Shown here: positions 1-9,100 of the stretch, piece by piece
Numbering within the stretch: position 1 is the first letter of the stretch
Layout: each line of letters begins with the position of its first letter
DNA from: Marinobacter santoriniensis NKSG1
GTDB taxonomy: Bacteria; Pseudomonadota; Gammaproteobacteria; Pseudomonadales; Oleiphilaceae
DNA length: 64,000 bases
NCBI RefSeq assembly: GCF_000347775.1
Contig: NZ_APAT01000005.1
Location: 186,001-250,000, forward strand
Reading direction: 5' to 3'
The notes under the pieces: generated by a model
What the model was told of the DNA's origin: nothing
What the model saw: only the letters and a program-made list of their open reading frames with translations
The model's database searches: none
Made by a program: the position numbers and the translations under genes

Positions 1-708
1 GAAAAACTCGGCCGGTTCGGTGGCGCCATATGGGTCGAGCCACGGTTTGTGGTGGTGCTCAATGGTGTTCTGAAGGTTCTCATAGGCCCGGCTCATGGTC
101 TGTTGCCAATGCCGGGCCTGTTCCCCGCTCAGTGGCGGCGCGCCATCAGCCGAACCGTCCAGGTAGTCCAGCTGGTGGGCGAACTCGTGGAGGATCACGT
201 TGTGGGGGCTGTGGTGGTTGTTAGCCGCCTGCTCGCACTGGCTCCATGCCAGGACCACCTGACCATGGCTTGACGCCTCTCCGGCCCGGATTTCCTCGCT
301 TTCGTGAACGATCATGCCATGCTCCCAGGCGTGCCTTACGCGATACACATCCGGATACACCAGAATGCTCCGGATATCATCGTAATAGGAGAAAGGGCGC
401 GTCAGGATGAGCAGGCAGGCATGGCCTGCGACCGTCAGACGAACCCGCTCGTCCACATCGAATCCGCCACAGCCATAAAACTCTTTCTCGGACAGAAACA
501 GCTGCACCCGTTGTTCAAACGGTTCACGCTGTTCCGGGCGCAACCGGCTGTAGTAGGGCACCTGCTCTCTGAGGAGTGTGCGCCAGCGTTCGGGAAATGC
601 CTGTTCGAGTTCCCGGTTCCGGCGCCAGCTACGGTAGAAAAACAGATAGAACACGGATGCCGCGATCAGAACGATGGAAAAAAGGGCAAAGGTCAGGGCT
701 GAGGACAT
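1..708 (-). CDS. mtfA: MtfA-type zinc-dependent peptidase (partial)
   Basis: Reads leftward off the window edge, so the C-terminus is missing; 236 codons are visible. Residues 5-25 form one N-terminal membrane segment. HEFAHQ at residues 174-179 is the HExxH zinc-peptidase motif of the MtfA (peptidase family M90) proteins. In E. coli MtfA binds the repressor Mlc and so affects glucose PTS expression; whether that holds here is unknown. ATG at 708 is the first start after a stop. Family assignment is confident, role is inferred. Confidence 0.88.
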   Translation of the reverse strand, partial: MSSALTFALFSIVLIAASVFYLFFYRSWRRNRELEQAFPERWRTLLREQVPYYSRLRPEQREPFEQRVQLFLSEKEFYGCGGFDVDERVRLTVAGHACLLILTRPFSYYDDIRSILVYPDVYRVRHAWEHGMIVHESEEIRAGEASSHGQVVLAWSQCEQAANNHHSPHNVILHEFAHQLDYLDGSADGAPPLSGEQARHWQQTMSRAYENLQNTIEHHHKPWLDPYGATEPAEFF

Positions 709-829
709 AACGTTCCTGTTCACACACGGCGGTTTGTGGAATGATCATACCGGAATCCACGATCTCCGGCAGGAACGGGTGTGCCGTCTGTCGGATCAAA
801 TTTGTTGAAAAACCATTGGGAGTTGCTTG

Positions 830-1285
830 ATGAGCCTTGCAATCGCACTGCACGTTCTGTCCGCCGTGATCTGGGTGGGCGGTATGTTTTACGCCTACAT
901 GGCCATGCGACCGGCGGTGGTGGAAGTGATCGATGCGTCCCAGAGAGGCGTGCTGTGGTGTCACACCCTGTCCCGGTTCTTCAAATGGGTCTGGCTGGCG
1001 ATCGTTCTGTTGCTGGTCACGGGCTACTGGATGATCTTCAACTTTTTCGGCGGCATGGCTGGCGCTGGCTGGCACATTCACGCCATGCAGGGGCTGGGCA
1101 TTGTCATGATGCTGCTGTTCTTCCATGTCTATTTTGCGCCTTTCAGCCGCTTGAAAAAGGCCGTGGCCAATCAGGATCCGCAGGAAGGTGCTCGCCAGGT
1201 CGGCCAGATCCGAAAGCTTGTGGCTGTTAACCTGGTTCTTGGCCTGATTGTTGTTGTGATTGGTGCCGCAGGTCGCTATCTGTAG
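830..1285 (+). CDS. CopD-like four-helix membrane protein
   Basis: 151 residues with four predicted membrane helices (about 3-25, 52-72, 82-105, 130-150) and little else. The first helix carries HVLSAVIWVGGMFYAYMAMRP, the His and WxGG pattern seen in CopD-family (copper-resistance D-like) small membrane proteins, which may bind heme or copper. An in-frame TTG precedes the chosen ATG by one codon. No copper gene lies nearby, so the metal role is unproven. Confidence 0.7.
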   Translation: MSLAIALHVLSAVIWVGGMFYAYMAMRPAVVEVIDASQRGVLWCHTLSRFFKWVWLAIVLLLVTGYWMIFNFFGGMAGAGWHIHAMQGLGIVMMLLFFHVYFAPFSRLKKAVANQDPQEGARQVGQIRKLVAVNLVLGLIVVVIGAAGRYL

Positions 1286-1321
1286 GCCTCGCCGCCACAC
1301 CCATCGCACCGGGGCAGACCA

Positions 1322-1789
1322 TTGATCTCTGACATCCGAAAGCGAGCCGGTTCCGGGCTGAAAACAGGGGATTCGTTCACCATTTCCCGGACGTTCACCG
1401 AGCAGGACACGCTGGCATTTGGCGATGTCAGTCAGGACCGGAACCCGGTGCATTACAGCGATGAATTTGCCAGGATGAAGCAGATGCGGGGCCGTATCTG
1501 TCACGGATTGCTGGTGGGTGGCATGATCACCGAAGTGGGTGGCGAGATTGGCTGGCTGGCGTCCGGAATGAACTTCCGTTTCCGGCGTCCGGTCTATTTC
1601 GGTGACACGATTGCCTGCGTCTTCACGATTACCGACGTGGATGAGCGCAACCGGGCGCGGGCGGAAGCGGTTCTGTCGAACCAGCATGGTGAGACGGTCA
1701 TAGAAGCTTGGCTCACGGGCATCCTGCCAGGTGCCACAGAGCGACAATGGCTGTCAGCCACTGACCGGGATCGGGAAGAAGGCAACTGA
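1322..1789 (+). CDS. MaoC-family (R)-hydratase
   Basis: 155 residues with a hotdog-fold MaoC dehydratase pattern: FGDVSQDRNPVHYSDEFA near residues 38-55 supplies the catalytic Asp/His, followed by GRICHGLLVGGM. Such proteins hydrate trans-2-enoyl-CoA to (R)-3-hydroxyacyl-CoA. The start is a TTG 36 bases after the preceding gene; no ATG lies upstream in frame. Substrate cannot be read from the sequence. Confidence 0.85.
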   Translation: MISDIRKRAGSGLKTGDSFTISRTFTEQDTLAFGDVSQDRNPVHYSDEFARMKQMRGRICHGLLVGGMITEVGGEIGWLASGMNFRFRRPVYFGDTIACVFTITDVDERNRARAEAVLSNQHGETVIEAWLTGILPGATERQWLSATDRDREEGN

Positions 1790-1825
1790 TTTTCGGATTC
1801 CTATTCGTTTCGCACAGGGAATGTC

Positions 1826-2677
1826 ATGCTGGAACTCATTCTCCTCTGCTTTCTGCTCCTACTCCTGAGCGTATCCGGAGGGCTCGCTGCGTTGCGGTTT
1901 GCCGAGCGGCGCTCTGAAGCCCGCGCTGTCTGCGAACTGGCCAAAGCACAGCCGAGGGATCCGGCCCGGTTTGATCCGGCCATGGTTTCGCATCTTCCGG
2001 AGCCCGCTCGACGCTATTTCCTCTATACGATCAAACCGGGGACGCGACTGTTCACCGTTGCCAGCCTCACCATGACCGGGAAATTCGGCATGGGCAGCCG
2101 GGATAAACCCGACTACCTGACCATGTCTGCACGACAGATCCTCTCAATGCCGACCGGATTCCTCTGGGCTATGAACGCCCGCCGGGGGCTGATGAGGATT
2201 TCCGGATCGGACAGCGACCGTTGGACCCGATTCTGGCTCATGGGTTTGCTGCCGGTAGCGCGCATGGGGGGCACGGCTGATCACGCTCTGTCGGCGTTCG
2301 GTCGATACGTGGGGGAGGCGGTGTTCTGGACGCCTGCCGCCGTGCTACCCGGACCGAACGTCCAATGGGAGCTGGTGGATGTCGATACCGCACGGGTGAC
2401 CGTCCGCCACCAGGGGCTTTCCCAGTCGGTGGATGTCACCGTGGCGCCGGATGGCCAGCCCATGCAGGTCCGGTTTGATCGCTGGAGCAATGCCAACCCG
2501 GAGCGATCGTATCGCTGGCAGCCGTTTGGCGGTTACCTGTCGGCCTTCAGGGAAGTTGAAGGGTTCCGGCTTCCCCATCATGTCGAGGCCGGGAATTTCT
2601 TCGGGACGGACCGGTATTTTCCGTTCTTTGTAGCGGATGTCCGGGAAATTCGCTTTCATCCGCTCATCGATGAGTAA
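1826..2677 (+). CDS. DUF6544-like membrane-anchored protein
   Basis: 283 residues with an N-terminal hydrophobic anchor (residues 1-25) and a soluble domain resembling DUF6544 proteins (GKFGMG, FLWAM, FDRWSN and GGYLSAFREVEGFRLPHHVEAG-type segments, the last near residues 233-254). Function unknown. Its 3' end overlaps the convergent norR gene by 14 bases. Confidence 0.7.
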   Translation: MLELILLCFLLLLLSVSGGLAALRFAERRSEARAVCELAKAQPRDPARFDPAMVSHLPEPARRYFLYTIKPGTRLFTVASLTMTGKFGMGSRDKPDYLTMSARQILSMPTGFLWAMNARRGLMRISGSDSDRWTRFWLMGLLPVARMGGTADHALSAFGRYVGEAVFWTPAAVLPGPNVQWELVDVDTARVTVRHQGLSQSVDVTVAPDGQPMQVRFDRWSNANPERSYRWQPFGGYLSAFREVEGFRLPHHVEAGNFFGTDRYFPFFVADVREIRFHPLIDE

Positions 2678-4226
2678 GCCCGAGCCGTCGTATCAGGCGG
2701 CTGAAATTCCCCCGGTCGACACCCAGGGCCCTTGCGGCGGCGGCCTGGTTGCCATCGTTTCGGGCCATTGCCTCGCGAATCATATTGATCTGGAACTGAT
2801 CAGTCGCTTCCCTCAGGGAGAGATTGCCAATACCCGGTGCTTGGCTGGAGGAGGGTGGCGGCGCTTCTGGTTGAAGTCTGTCACTTGCCCCGAGATCCAA
2901 CGTGCTCCGGGTGATCGTGAGGACGGCCGCGTCATCCCTGGATGTTGCGGCGGCTCGTGTCCGGAGAACCGATCGGCTGATCAGGTGCTCCAGCTCCCTG
3001 ACATTGCCTGGCCAGTCATAGGCCATGAGGGCCTGTTGCGCCGTTGATGAGAGCCGGATCCCCTGGAGGCCGAACCGGCGCCGGTTCTGTTCCAGGAAAT
3101 GCCCGGCCAGGATCAGGACGTCCCGTTCCCTGTTTCGCAGGGGAGGGACATCAATCGGATAAACCCCGAGCCTGTGGTACAGATCTGCGCGGAAGCGCCC
3201 ATTCGCCACGGCCCTCTTCAGATCCCGGTTAGTGGCGGCAATGATGCGGACGTCCAGCTGAAGGAACGCATCGCTGCCAACCCTCTGGATTTCTCCACTC
3301 TGTAGTGCCCGGAGAAGTTTCGGTTGTGCAGACATCGGCAGCTCGCCGATCTCATCCAGAAACAGCGTCCCGCCATGGGCCAGTTCGAACTTGCCGGCCC
3401 GGTCCGAGGTTGCGTCTGAAAAGGCGCCTTTGGCGTGGCCGAAAAGCTCGCTTTCCACCAGGTTTTCGGGCAAAGCGGCACAGTTGACGTAAACAATCGG
3501 CTTCGCGTGTCGTCGGGAGAGGTGATGAATCTGGCGTGCAACCAGTTCCTTTCCCACCCCGGTTTCGCCGGTAATCAGGACGGTCAGATCTGAATCGGCA
3601 ACCACCCGTGTCTCGCGGCGAACGGTTTCGATGGCGGCGCTGCGGCCCAGCATTTCGTGTTTCACCTGCTCCGCCACCAGGGTTCTGGCGACCATCTGCT
3701 CGCGTTCCGCACGGGCCTTCAGGGTATCAATCAGGTTGGCGATCCGGATGGTCGCCTCCGCCAGCCGCATGAAGGTTCGCAGGCGAATGGGATCAAGATC
3801 GTTGAAGGTATCGGGTTGCAGTGCATCCAGGGTCATCACACCCCAGGGTACGTCGTCCAGGTAGAGGGAGAGGCCAAGACAGTCGTGCACATGGATGGCG
3901 CCTTCGAGGTTCTCCACCAGGCCGTCGTAGGGGTCGGGCAGGTCGGAATCCGCCGGGAAGCGGACCGGTTCCCGGCTGAGCAGAATGCGGGCCAGCCGGG
4001 GATGGTCTTCCACCTCGAAGCGACGTCCGAGGGTGTCGTCGCTGAGTCCGGACACCGCCAGAGGCCGGAGCTGCTGTCCCTCCAGGCGGAGCAGGGCAGC
4101 GGCATCGCAGGGAAACGCTCGTCTCAGCGCCTGTAGCAGGCGAGCGTAACGTTGTCTTGGCGGCATATCCCGGGACAGGTCGGCAAGAATTCCGAGGACC
4201 ATCTCGGTAAAGGAAGGTGTTGTCAT
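2664..4226 (-). CDS. norR: NorR nitric-oxide-responsive sigma-54 activator
   Basis: 520 residues in the NorR order: GAF domain (about 20-165), AAA+ domain (about 190-425), Fis-type helix-turn-helix at the C-terminus (about 470-520). The GAF domain keeps the iron-site neighbourhood of E. coli NorR: GRRF at 67-70, RFPADSDLPDPYDGL at 89-103, His114, Cys116 and Asp134. Walker A is GETGVGKE (220-227) and Walker B FLDE (289-292). It is divergent from hmp, its probable target. Oddity: the sigma-54 contact loop reads GAFSDA (267-272) instead of GAFTGA. ATG at 4226 lies inside a putative NorR site. Confidence 0.93.
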   Translation of the reverse strand: MTTPSFTEMVLGILADLSRDMPPRQRYARLLQALRRAFPCDAAALLRLEGQQLRPLAVSGLSDDTLGRRFEVEDHPRLARILLSREPVRFPADSDLPDPYDGLVENLEGAIHVHDCLGLSLYLDDVPWGVMTLDALQPDTFNDLDPIRLRTFMRLAEATIRIANLIDTLKARAEREQMVARTLVAEQVKHEMLGRSAAIETVRRETRVVADSDLTVLITGETGVGKELVARQIHHLSRRHAKPIVYVNCAALPENLVESELFGHAKGAFSDATSDRAGKFELAHGGTLFLDEIGELPMSAQPKLLRALQSGEIQRVGSDAFLQLDVRIIAATNRDLKRAVANGRFRADLYHRLGVYPIDVPPLRNRERDVLILAGHFLEQNRRRFGLQGIRLSSTAQQALMAYDWPGNVRELEHLISRSVLRTRAAATSRDDAAVLTITRSTLDLGASDRLQPEAPPPSSSQAPGIGNLSLREATDQFQINMIREAMARNDGNQAAAARALGVDRGNFSRLIRRLGLTHR

Positions 4227-4232
4227 AAAAAC
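4222..4232. promoter_or_regulatory. Candidate NorR binding site 1
   Basis: GTCATAAAAAC fits GT-N7-AC, the core of NorR enhancer sites. It overlaps the norR start codon, so binding could also limit norR expression. One of three such elements in 57 bases. Confidence 0.55.
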
Positions 4233-4241
4233 ATCGAGGTT

Positions 4242-4252
4242 GTCTAAAAGAC
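4242..4252. promoter_or_regulatory. Candidate NorR binding site 2
   Basis: GTCTAAAAGAC is an almost perfect palindrome and fits GT-N7-AC. Its centre is 20 bases from site 1 and 26 from site 3, on the norR side of the hmp promoter. Confidence 0.65.
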
Positions 4253-4267
4253 ACGATTCAGGGTGTT

Positions 4268-4278
4268 GTCACGGTAAC
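4268..4278. promoter_or_regulatory. Candidate NorR binding site 3
   Basis: GTCACGGTAAC fits GT-N7-AC. It is the enhancer copy nearest the -24 element of the hmp promoter (about 42 bases upstream of it). Three sites match the E. coli norVW arrangement, where NorR oligomerises over three enhancers. Confidence 0.6.
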
Positions 4279-4319
4279 ATCTTCACTATCGAAAATAACT
4301 TAAATCAAGGACTTGGAGA

Positions 4320-4335
4320 TGGCATAGATCATGCC
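4320..4335 (+). promoter_or_regulatory. Sigma-54 (-24/-12) promoter of hmp
   Basis: TGGCATAGATCATGCC has the invariant GG and GC dinucleotides exactly ten bases apart, as in the consensus TGGCAC-N5-TTGCA. Transcription would start near 4346, leaving a leader of about 32 bases before the hmp ATG. Fits activation by the divergent NorR. Confidence 0.7.
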
Positions 4336-4377
4336 TACCCGGTGGCGCGTTGTTTTTATCACTCAAAGGAGACGCGA

Positions 4378-5553
4378 ATGCTGTCACCCGAAAGCCGGTC
4401 CATTATTGATGCCACCCTGCCCGCCGTGGAGGCCCACGCCAACGACATTACCGATGTGTTCTACCCGTTGATGTTCGAGCGCTATCCGGAGGTGAAAGCC
4501 TACTTCAACCAGACCCATCAGGCCGAAGGGACCCAGCGCCGGGCGCTGGCCAATGCGGTCGTTGCGTATGCCCGCAACCTGGACCGCCTTGAAGCGCTTG
4601 GTGATGCGGTATCCCTGATCGTCAACAAACATGTGTCACTGAACATTCAGCCGGAGCACTATCCCATCGTCGGTGAATGTCTGCTGGCGGCCGTCAAACA
4701 GGTCCTGGGCGATGCCGCCACCGAGGAGGTGCTGGCAGCCTGGGGCGAGGCTTACCAGCAACTGGCGGATATTCTGATCTCGGCCGAGGAAGGGCGCTAT
4801 CAGGAGAATGAAGCCAAACAGGGCGGTTGGCGTGGCGAGCGCACTTTTGTTCTTGCCCGCAAGGTTGCTGAGAGCGAGGAGATCGTCTCGTTCTATTTCG
4901 AGCCTGCGGATGGCGGCTCCGTGGCCGATTTCCAGCCAGGTCAGTACATCGGTCTGGTGCTCGAGATCGACGGCCAGCAGGTGCGTCGCAACTACTCACT
5001 GTCGAACCGCCCGGGGCGCCCGTACTACCGGATCAGCGTAAAGCGAGAGCCTGACGGCGTGGCGTCCAACTTCCTGCATGATCGTCTGAATGAGGGGGAC
5101 CGGGTGCAGATGACCGCGCCTGCCGGTGATTTCGTATTGAAAGACAGCGAGCGGCCACTGGTTCTGCTCAGCGGTGGTGTGGGCATAACCCCGACCCTGG
5201 CCATGCTGGAACCGGCACTGGAACTCGGTCGCGAAGTGCACTTCCTGCACGGTGCCCGTAACAGCAAGGTTCAGGCTTTCCGGGACAGGCTCGCCGAGCT
5301 TGAGCAGGCTCACGACAATCTGCGGGTGACCGTCTGCTACAGCGATCCGCTGCCGGACGACGCGAACCAGACAACCGGCTTCTTCGACAGGGATCGTCTG
5401 GCCAGCCTGCTGCCGGAGGATCGTAACGTGGACGTGTATTTCCTGGGGCCCAGGCCGTTCATGCAGGCCTGCTTCCAGAATCTGAACGAGCTGGCTATTC
5501 CTCCCCGTCAGATTCACTATGAGTTCTTCGGACCGCTGCAGTCCCTGAGCTGA
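4378..5553 (+). CDS. hmp: Flavohemoglobin, nitric oxide dioxygenase
   Basis: 391 residues, the usual Hmp length. Globin domain (1-135) keeps Tyr29, Gln53 and the proximal heme ligand His85 at the E. coli positions. The FAD domain has RRNYSLSNRP and the NAD(P)H domain LLSGGVGITP, ending in YEFFGP. The enzyme turns NO plus O2 into nitrate with NADPH electrons, in the cytoplasm. The reading frame stays open 46 codons upstream, but AAAGGAG just before 4378 and alignment with Hmp fix the start. Likely induced by NorR from the sigma-54 promoter. Confidence 0.96.
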   Translation: MLSPESRSIIDATLPAVEAHANDITDVFYPLMFERYPEVKAYFNQTHQAEGTQRRALANAVVAYARNLDRLEALGDAVSLIVNKHVSLNIQPEHYPIVGECLLAAVKQVLGDAATEEVLAAWGEAYQQLADILISAEEGRYQENEAKQGGWRGERTFVLARKVAESEEIVSFYFEPADGGSVADFQPGQYIGLVLEIDGQQVRRNYSLSNRPGRPYYRISVKREPDGVASNFLHDRLNEGDRVQMTAPAGDFVLKDSERPLVLLSGGVGITPTLAMLEPALELGREVHFLHGARNSKVQAFRDRLAELEQAHDNLRVTVCYSDPLPDDANQTTGFFDRDRLASLLPEDRNVDVYFLGPRPFMQACFQNLNELAIPPRQIHYEFFGPLQSLS

Positions 5554-5563
5554 TTGAAGAGCC

Positions 5564-5595
5564 CGCCTGGCACACCCGGAAAGGTGTGCCAGGCG
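5564..5595. terminator. Perfect 13-bp hairpin between hmp and usp
   Basis: CGCCTGGCACACC and its exact complement flank a CGGAAA loop. It sits between two convergent genes, where a shared terminator is expected. No long T run follows on either strand, so efficiency is uncertain. Confidence 0.55.
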
Positions 5596-5615
5596 TGGAG
5601 CCGGAGGGGCCTGAC

Positions 5616-6035
5616 TTAACGTACGACAAACACGGACACATCGCTGTGCTTGACGATGTTGGCGCCGTTCGAGCGCAGCAGGTGGAGCCAGTCGCCGATG
5701 CCCGGCGGGTGAGAGGCCATGATGACCAGGTCGGCACCAGTGTCCTTGATCGCATCCAGAAGCTTGTCATCCAGCTCGACTGCGGTATCCGCCGAATGCA
5801 GCACCTTTGCTTCGGTCTTGATGCCGTGGGCCTTACCTTGCTCCTGGGCAAACTCATCCATTTTCGACGCCAGCTCTTCCGGGCTGTGCGCCGCAGCGCC
5901 CGGAGGCGTGTTGGTGACTGTCACGTAGCAGAGTTTGGCGCCGTAATGCCTGGCCATATCAATGGCGGTATCGAGCGCCTTCGGCATTTTGTCCAGGTGT
6001 GACAAATCCACGGGGACCAGAATCTTGTGGTACAT
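5616..6035 (-). CDS. Universal stress protein, UspA family
   Basis: 139 residues, single Usp domain: N-terminal ILVPVDLSHLD and C-terminal ASHPPGIGDW...SVFVVR, the ATP-binding region of the family. The usual GS after the glycine pair is replaced here by a SNGAN segment. An upstream in-frame extension exists, but GGGAGGAAG precedes the ATG at 6035 at the right distance. Stress role is known for the family only. Confidence 0.9.
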   Translation of the reverse strand: MYHKILVPVDLSHLDKMPKALDTAIDMARHYGAKLCYVTVTNTPPGAAAHSPEELASKMDEFAQEQGKAHGIKTEAKVLHSADTAVELDDKLLDAIKDTGADLVIMASHPPGIGDWLHLLRSNGANIVKHSDVSVFVVR

Positions 6036-6162
6036 GATTCGCTTCCTCCCTGACTGGTTAAGAACATGAAAAATGTCGCTTGTTCTTTCAGCGTGGCATT
6101 GGAAGGCCACTTCTGCCAAGGTTTTCTGCGGTTCCGTTGATCTCACACAACCGGTGCGCGCT

Positions 6163-9100
6163 TCAGTGCTGGCCTGGTTTTGGCGTCAGGTTGCTCAGCG
6201 GTCGTGGTTTTGCAATGCCGAAGCCCTGGGCATAGTCCACCTGGATCTCCCGCAGCGTGTCCATGATTTCCATGTCCTCGACGTACTCGGCAATGGTTTC
6301 GACATCCAGGAAGTGGCCCAGTTCGTTGATGGAGCGAACGAGCGCGTAATTGGTGAGATTGGAGGCGATGTCCCGAATGAAGGTGCCGTCGATCTTGATG
6401 TAGTCCACCGGCAATTTGTGCAGGTAGGCATAGGAGGAAAGGCCGGTACCGAAATCATCCAGAGCAAACCGGCAGTTCAGGCGTTTCAGTTCGCGCATGA
6501 AATCCGCCGCGAAGTGAAGATTGGCGACGGCCGCGGTTTCGGTGACTTCAAAGCAGAGTTTGCCGGCCAGATCGGCATTGGCTTTCAGGCTGGATTCCAG
6601 GCCCAGCATGAAAGTGTCGTTGCTCAGGGATTTTCCGGACAGGTTGACGTTCAGCGTGTCGATGCCTTGCAATGTTTCCGGATTCTGACGCATCCAGGCG
6701 AGCACTTCGTTGACCACCCAGAGATCCACCTTGGTGCTTCGGTGAAACTGCTCCGCCGCCTCGATGTAACCCTGCGGTGATATTTCAACACCGTTGCTGT
6801 CCTTCAGGCCCAGCAGCAGTTCGTACTTCCGGCCGGCCGCCGGATCGGTGCTCACCGGAACGATGGGTTGCGCCCGGAGATACAGATTTCCCTCCTGCAG
6901 CGAGCGGTCGATCTCGGATACCCATCGGGTCATGGTTTTATCGGCAGCTGCGGATGTGGTGTGTCTGGCGACTTCAATCCGGTTACCGCCTGGGTGCTTG
7001 GCAGATTTAACGGCCAGGCTGCCCTGATTGAGCAGGTCTCCGGCGTCAACGCTGTTGTCGCCGATGGGCAGCAGGGCGATCGATACCGTCGCACTGAACC
7101 GGTTACCGTTGTGGTCGAAGTCGAACTGTTCGAAATCCCTCCGGATGGATTCGGCCAGGTCGAGACTGCCGTCCAGGGAAAGCTCTTCCAGGAGCAGGGC
7201 AAACTCGTTGCCGCCGATACGGCCAACGGCGGTATCGCCAAAGGTGTCGCGGCTGCGTCCAATGAGGTATTTGCCGGTTCTCCTGAGCGTATTGTCCCCG
7301 GCACTGGCTCCGTAGGAGGCATTGATAACGCTGAATTCGTCAATGTCGACGATCATCAGGGTGTGTGGGGCATCGTTGTTCCGGGCATTGAGCAGGAGCT
7401 GCAGCCGCTTTTCGAAATCATGACGGTGCAGGCAGCCGGTGAGCGCATCGTGGATGACCTGGGCGTTCAGTTTCTTGTAGACGTCTTCAACAATGTGAAA
7501 GAGGCGTTGTTCCACGTATGAAGGCGGCTGTTCGTCAATCAGCCAGGCTTCACCGGCCGCCAGCTTTGCAGCGAATTCGGGAAGGTCATAACCGGTCTCG
7601 GTCATCCCCTTCGGGGAGAGGAAAACGAATCTCAGTGCGTCCTCATTGCTCCATATCAGGCGCATCCGGCGCGGCTCGCCGCCATCGGACGTCAGCTCGA
7701 CCCAGTCGCCGACCTTTAATCCCCGCGCTCTCTGAGCCCAGCGAGTGTCTTGTGCAGTCTGCGGCATGATGTCCAGTGGCACCGTATCACTGCCGCCGTA
7801 ATGGTCCAGCCGGACCAGTGTCACCGGTTCCGTACCGGATAACTGTTTTTCCAGATCCGCCAGAATACTCTGGGTGCCGGTCGTCATGCCCCCGGTTGCC
7901 AGTTCCCGTTCAATGTATCGGAGCATGACGCCGCTCTCGAGGTCCTGGGCCACAGTGTGGTCCCCGGACTGCGTCTCGGTGGGGGCAAGCCAGTCCTGAA
8001 GCTGTTCGACGGTCTCCCGCAGGGCCTGGAAGTGCTGGCTGTCGCGGCCATCGCGAAGTGCGGAAAGGACCATGACCTGTTCCCAGCCTGAGCCAAGAAG
8101 GTTCAGCAGTACCTCCGGCACCTGCCCTCCGCCGAGCGTCTCGTTCAGTCGGCGCTGCACGTCTTGCCGGGTTTTACGGAGGCGCTCCTTGCCGTCGAGG
8201 GTTTGTGCCAGACGTTCCGAATTGCGCAGAAATGACTGGTTCTGCTGGTGAACCAGCCCTTTGAGCCGGGACTCTGCTTTCTGGAACGTCGGCGACTCCG
8301 GGTCGCTCACATCGGTCAGATCTTCAAGAATACTGACCAGTGTGCTTTCCAGCCGTTTGGCGGTGCCGCGGTCCGTCAGACAGAGTTCCGAGAGTGCGTT
8401 CAGCATTTCACGGGCTGGATGCTGCTCATCATCCAGCAGGTCAGTGCTGGACAGCAGGGACTCGAAGATCGGAACCTGCAATCGTGTGAGCTGTTCACGG
8501 ACTGATGGTGCCAGCTCGTTGTGGTCTCTGATCGGGTCAAACAGTGTATCGACAATCCTGGCTTTGCTGCGGGTTGCGTGATCCAGATGGCCCTTCAGGT
8601 CGGGGTCGTCGCTGACCAACTCTTCCAGAACCTTGCTCAGGCCGTTGTCCGGCTCCATAAGCCGCTGGGTCAGTTGCTGTCGTCTGGCCCGGATGGTTTT
8701 CTGGAAGGCCAGGGGATTGACCGATGCAGAGCCCCGGGGCCGTTCCGGATCGTGAGTCATTTCCAGCAGTTCAAGAACATTGCTACCTGAGCCGATGCCG
8801 TTGGCAGGCCTTGCATGTTGCTCCGGAGAGGACGGCGCCTTCTCCGGTGCCTGCGATGGCGGGGGTGCTTTTTGCTCGTTCCTTGATTCACGGAGTGACC
8901 AGTTTGGTGGCATCTGGTCGAGCGAGAGAAACCGGAACCCGGCTCGGTTGAGGTCTCCAATGAGAGAGGTTATCGCGGCCGGCCAAAGGTCCGCCAGAGC
9001 ATCCTCAAACGCTGCATACAGAAGTCTGCGGCCGTCTCCGCCGAGGCGCAGCCTGTCGATGGTGTATTGAAGGCACTGACAGAGAGCCAGGGGCGACAGT

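Noticed and set aside
629..1747. 372-codon open frame on the minus strand
   Set aside because: Antisense to the CopD-like and MaoC genes and overlapping mtfA; no domain.
4240..4377. Upstream extension of hmp by 46 codons
   Set aside because: It runs through the NorR sites and the sigma-54 promoter; the ATG at 4378 has a ribosome site and the family length.
5564..5595. hmp/usp hairpin as a strong intrinsic terminator
   Set aside because: The stem is perfect but no T run follows on either strand, so it is listed only with moderate confidence.
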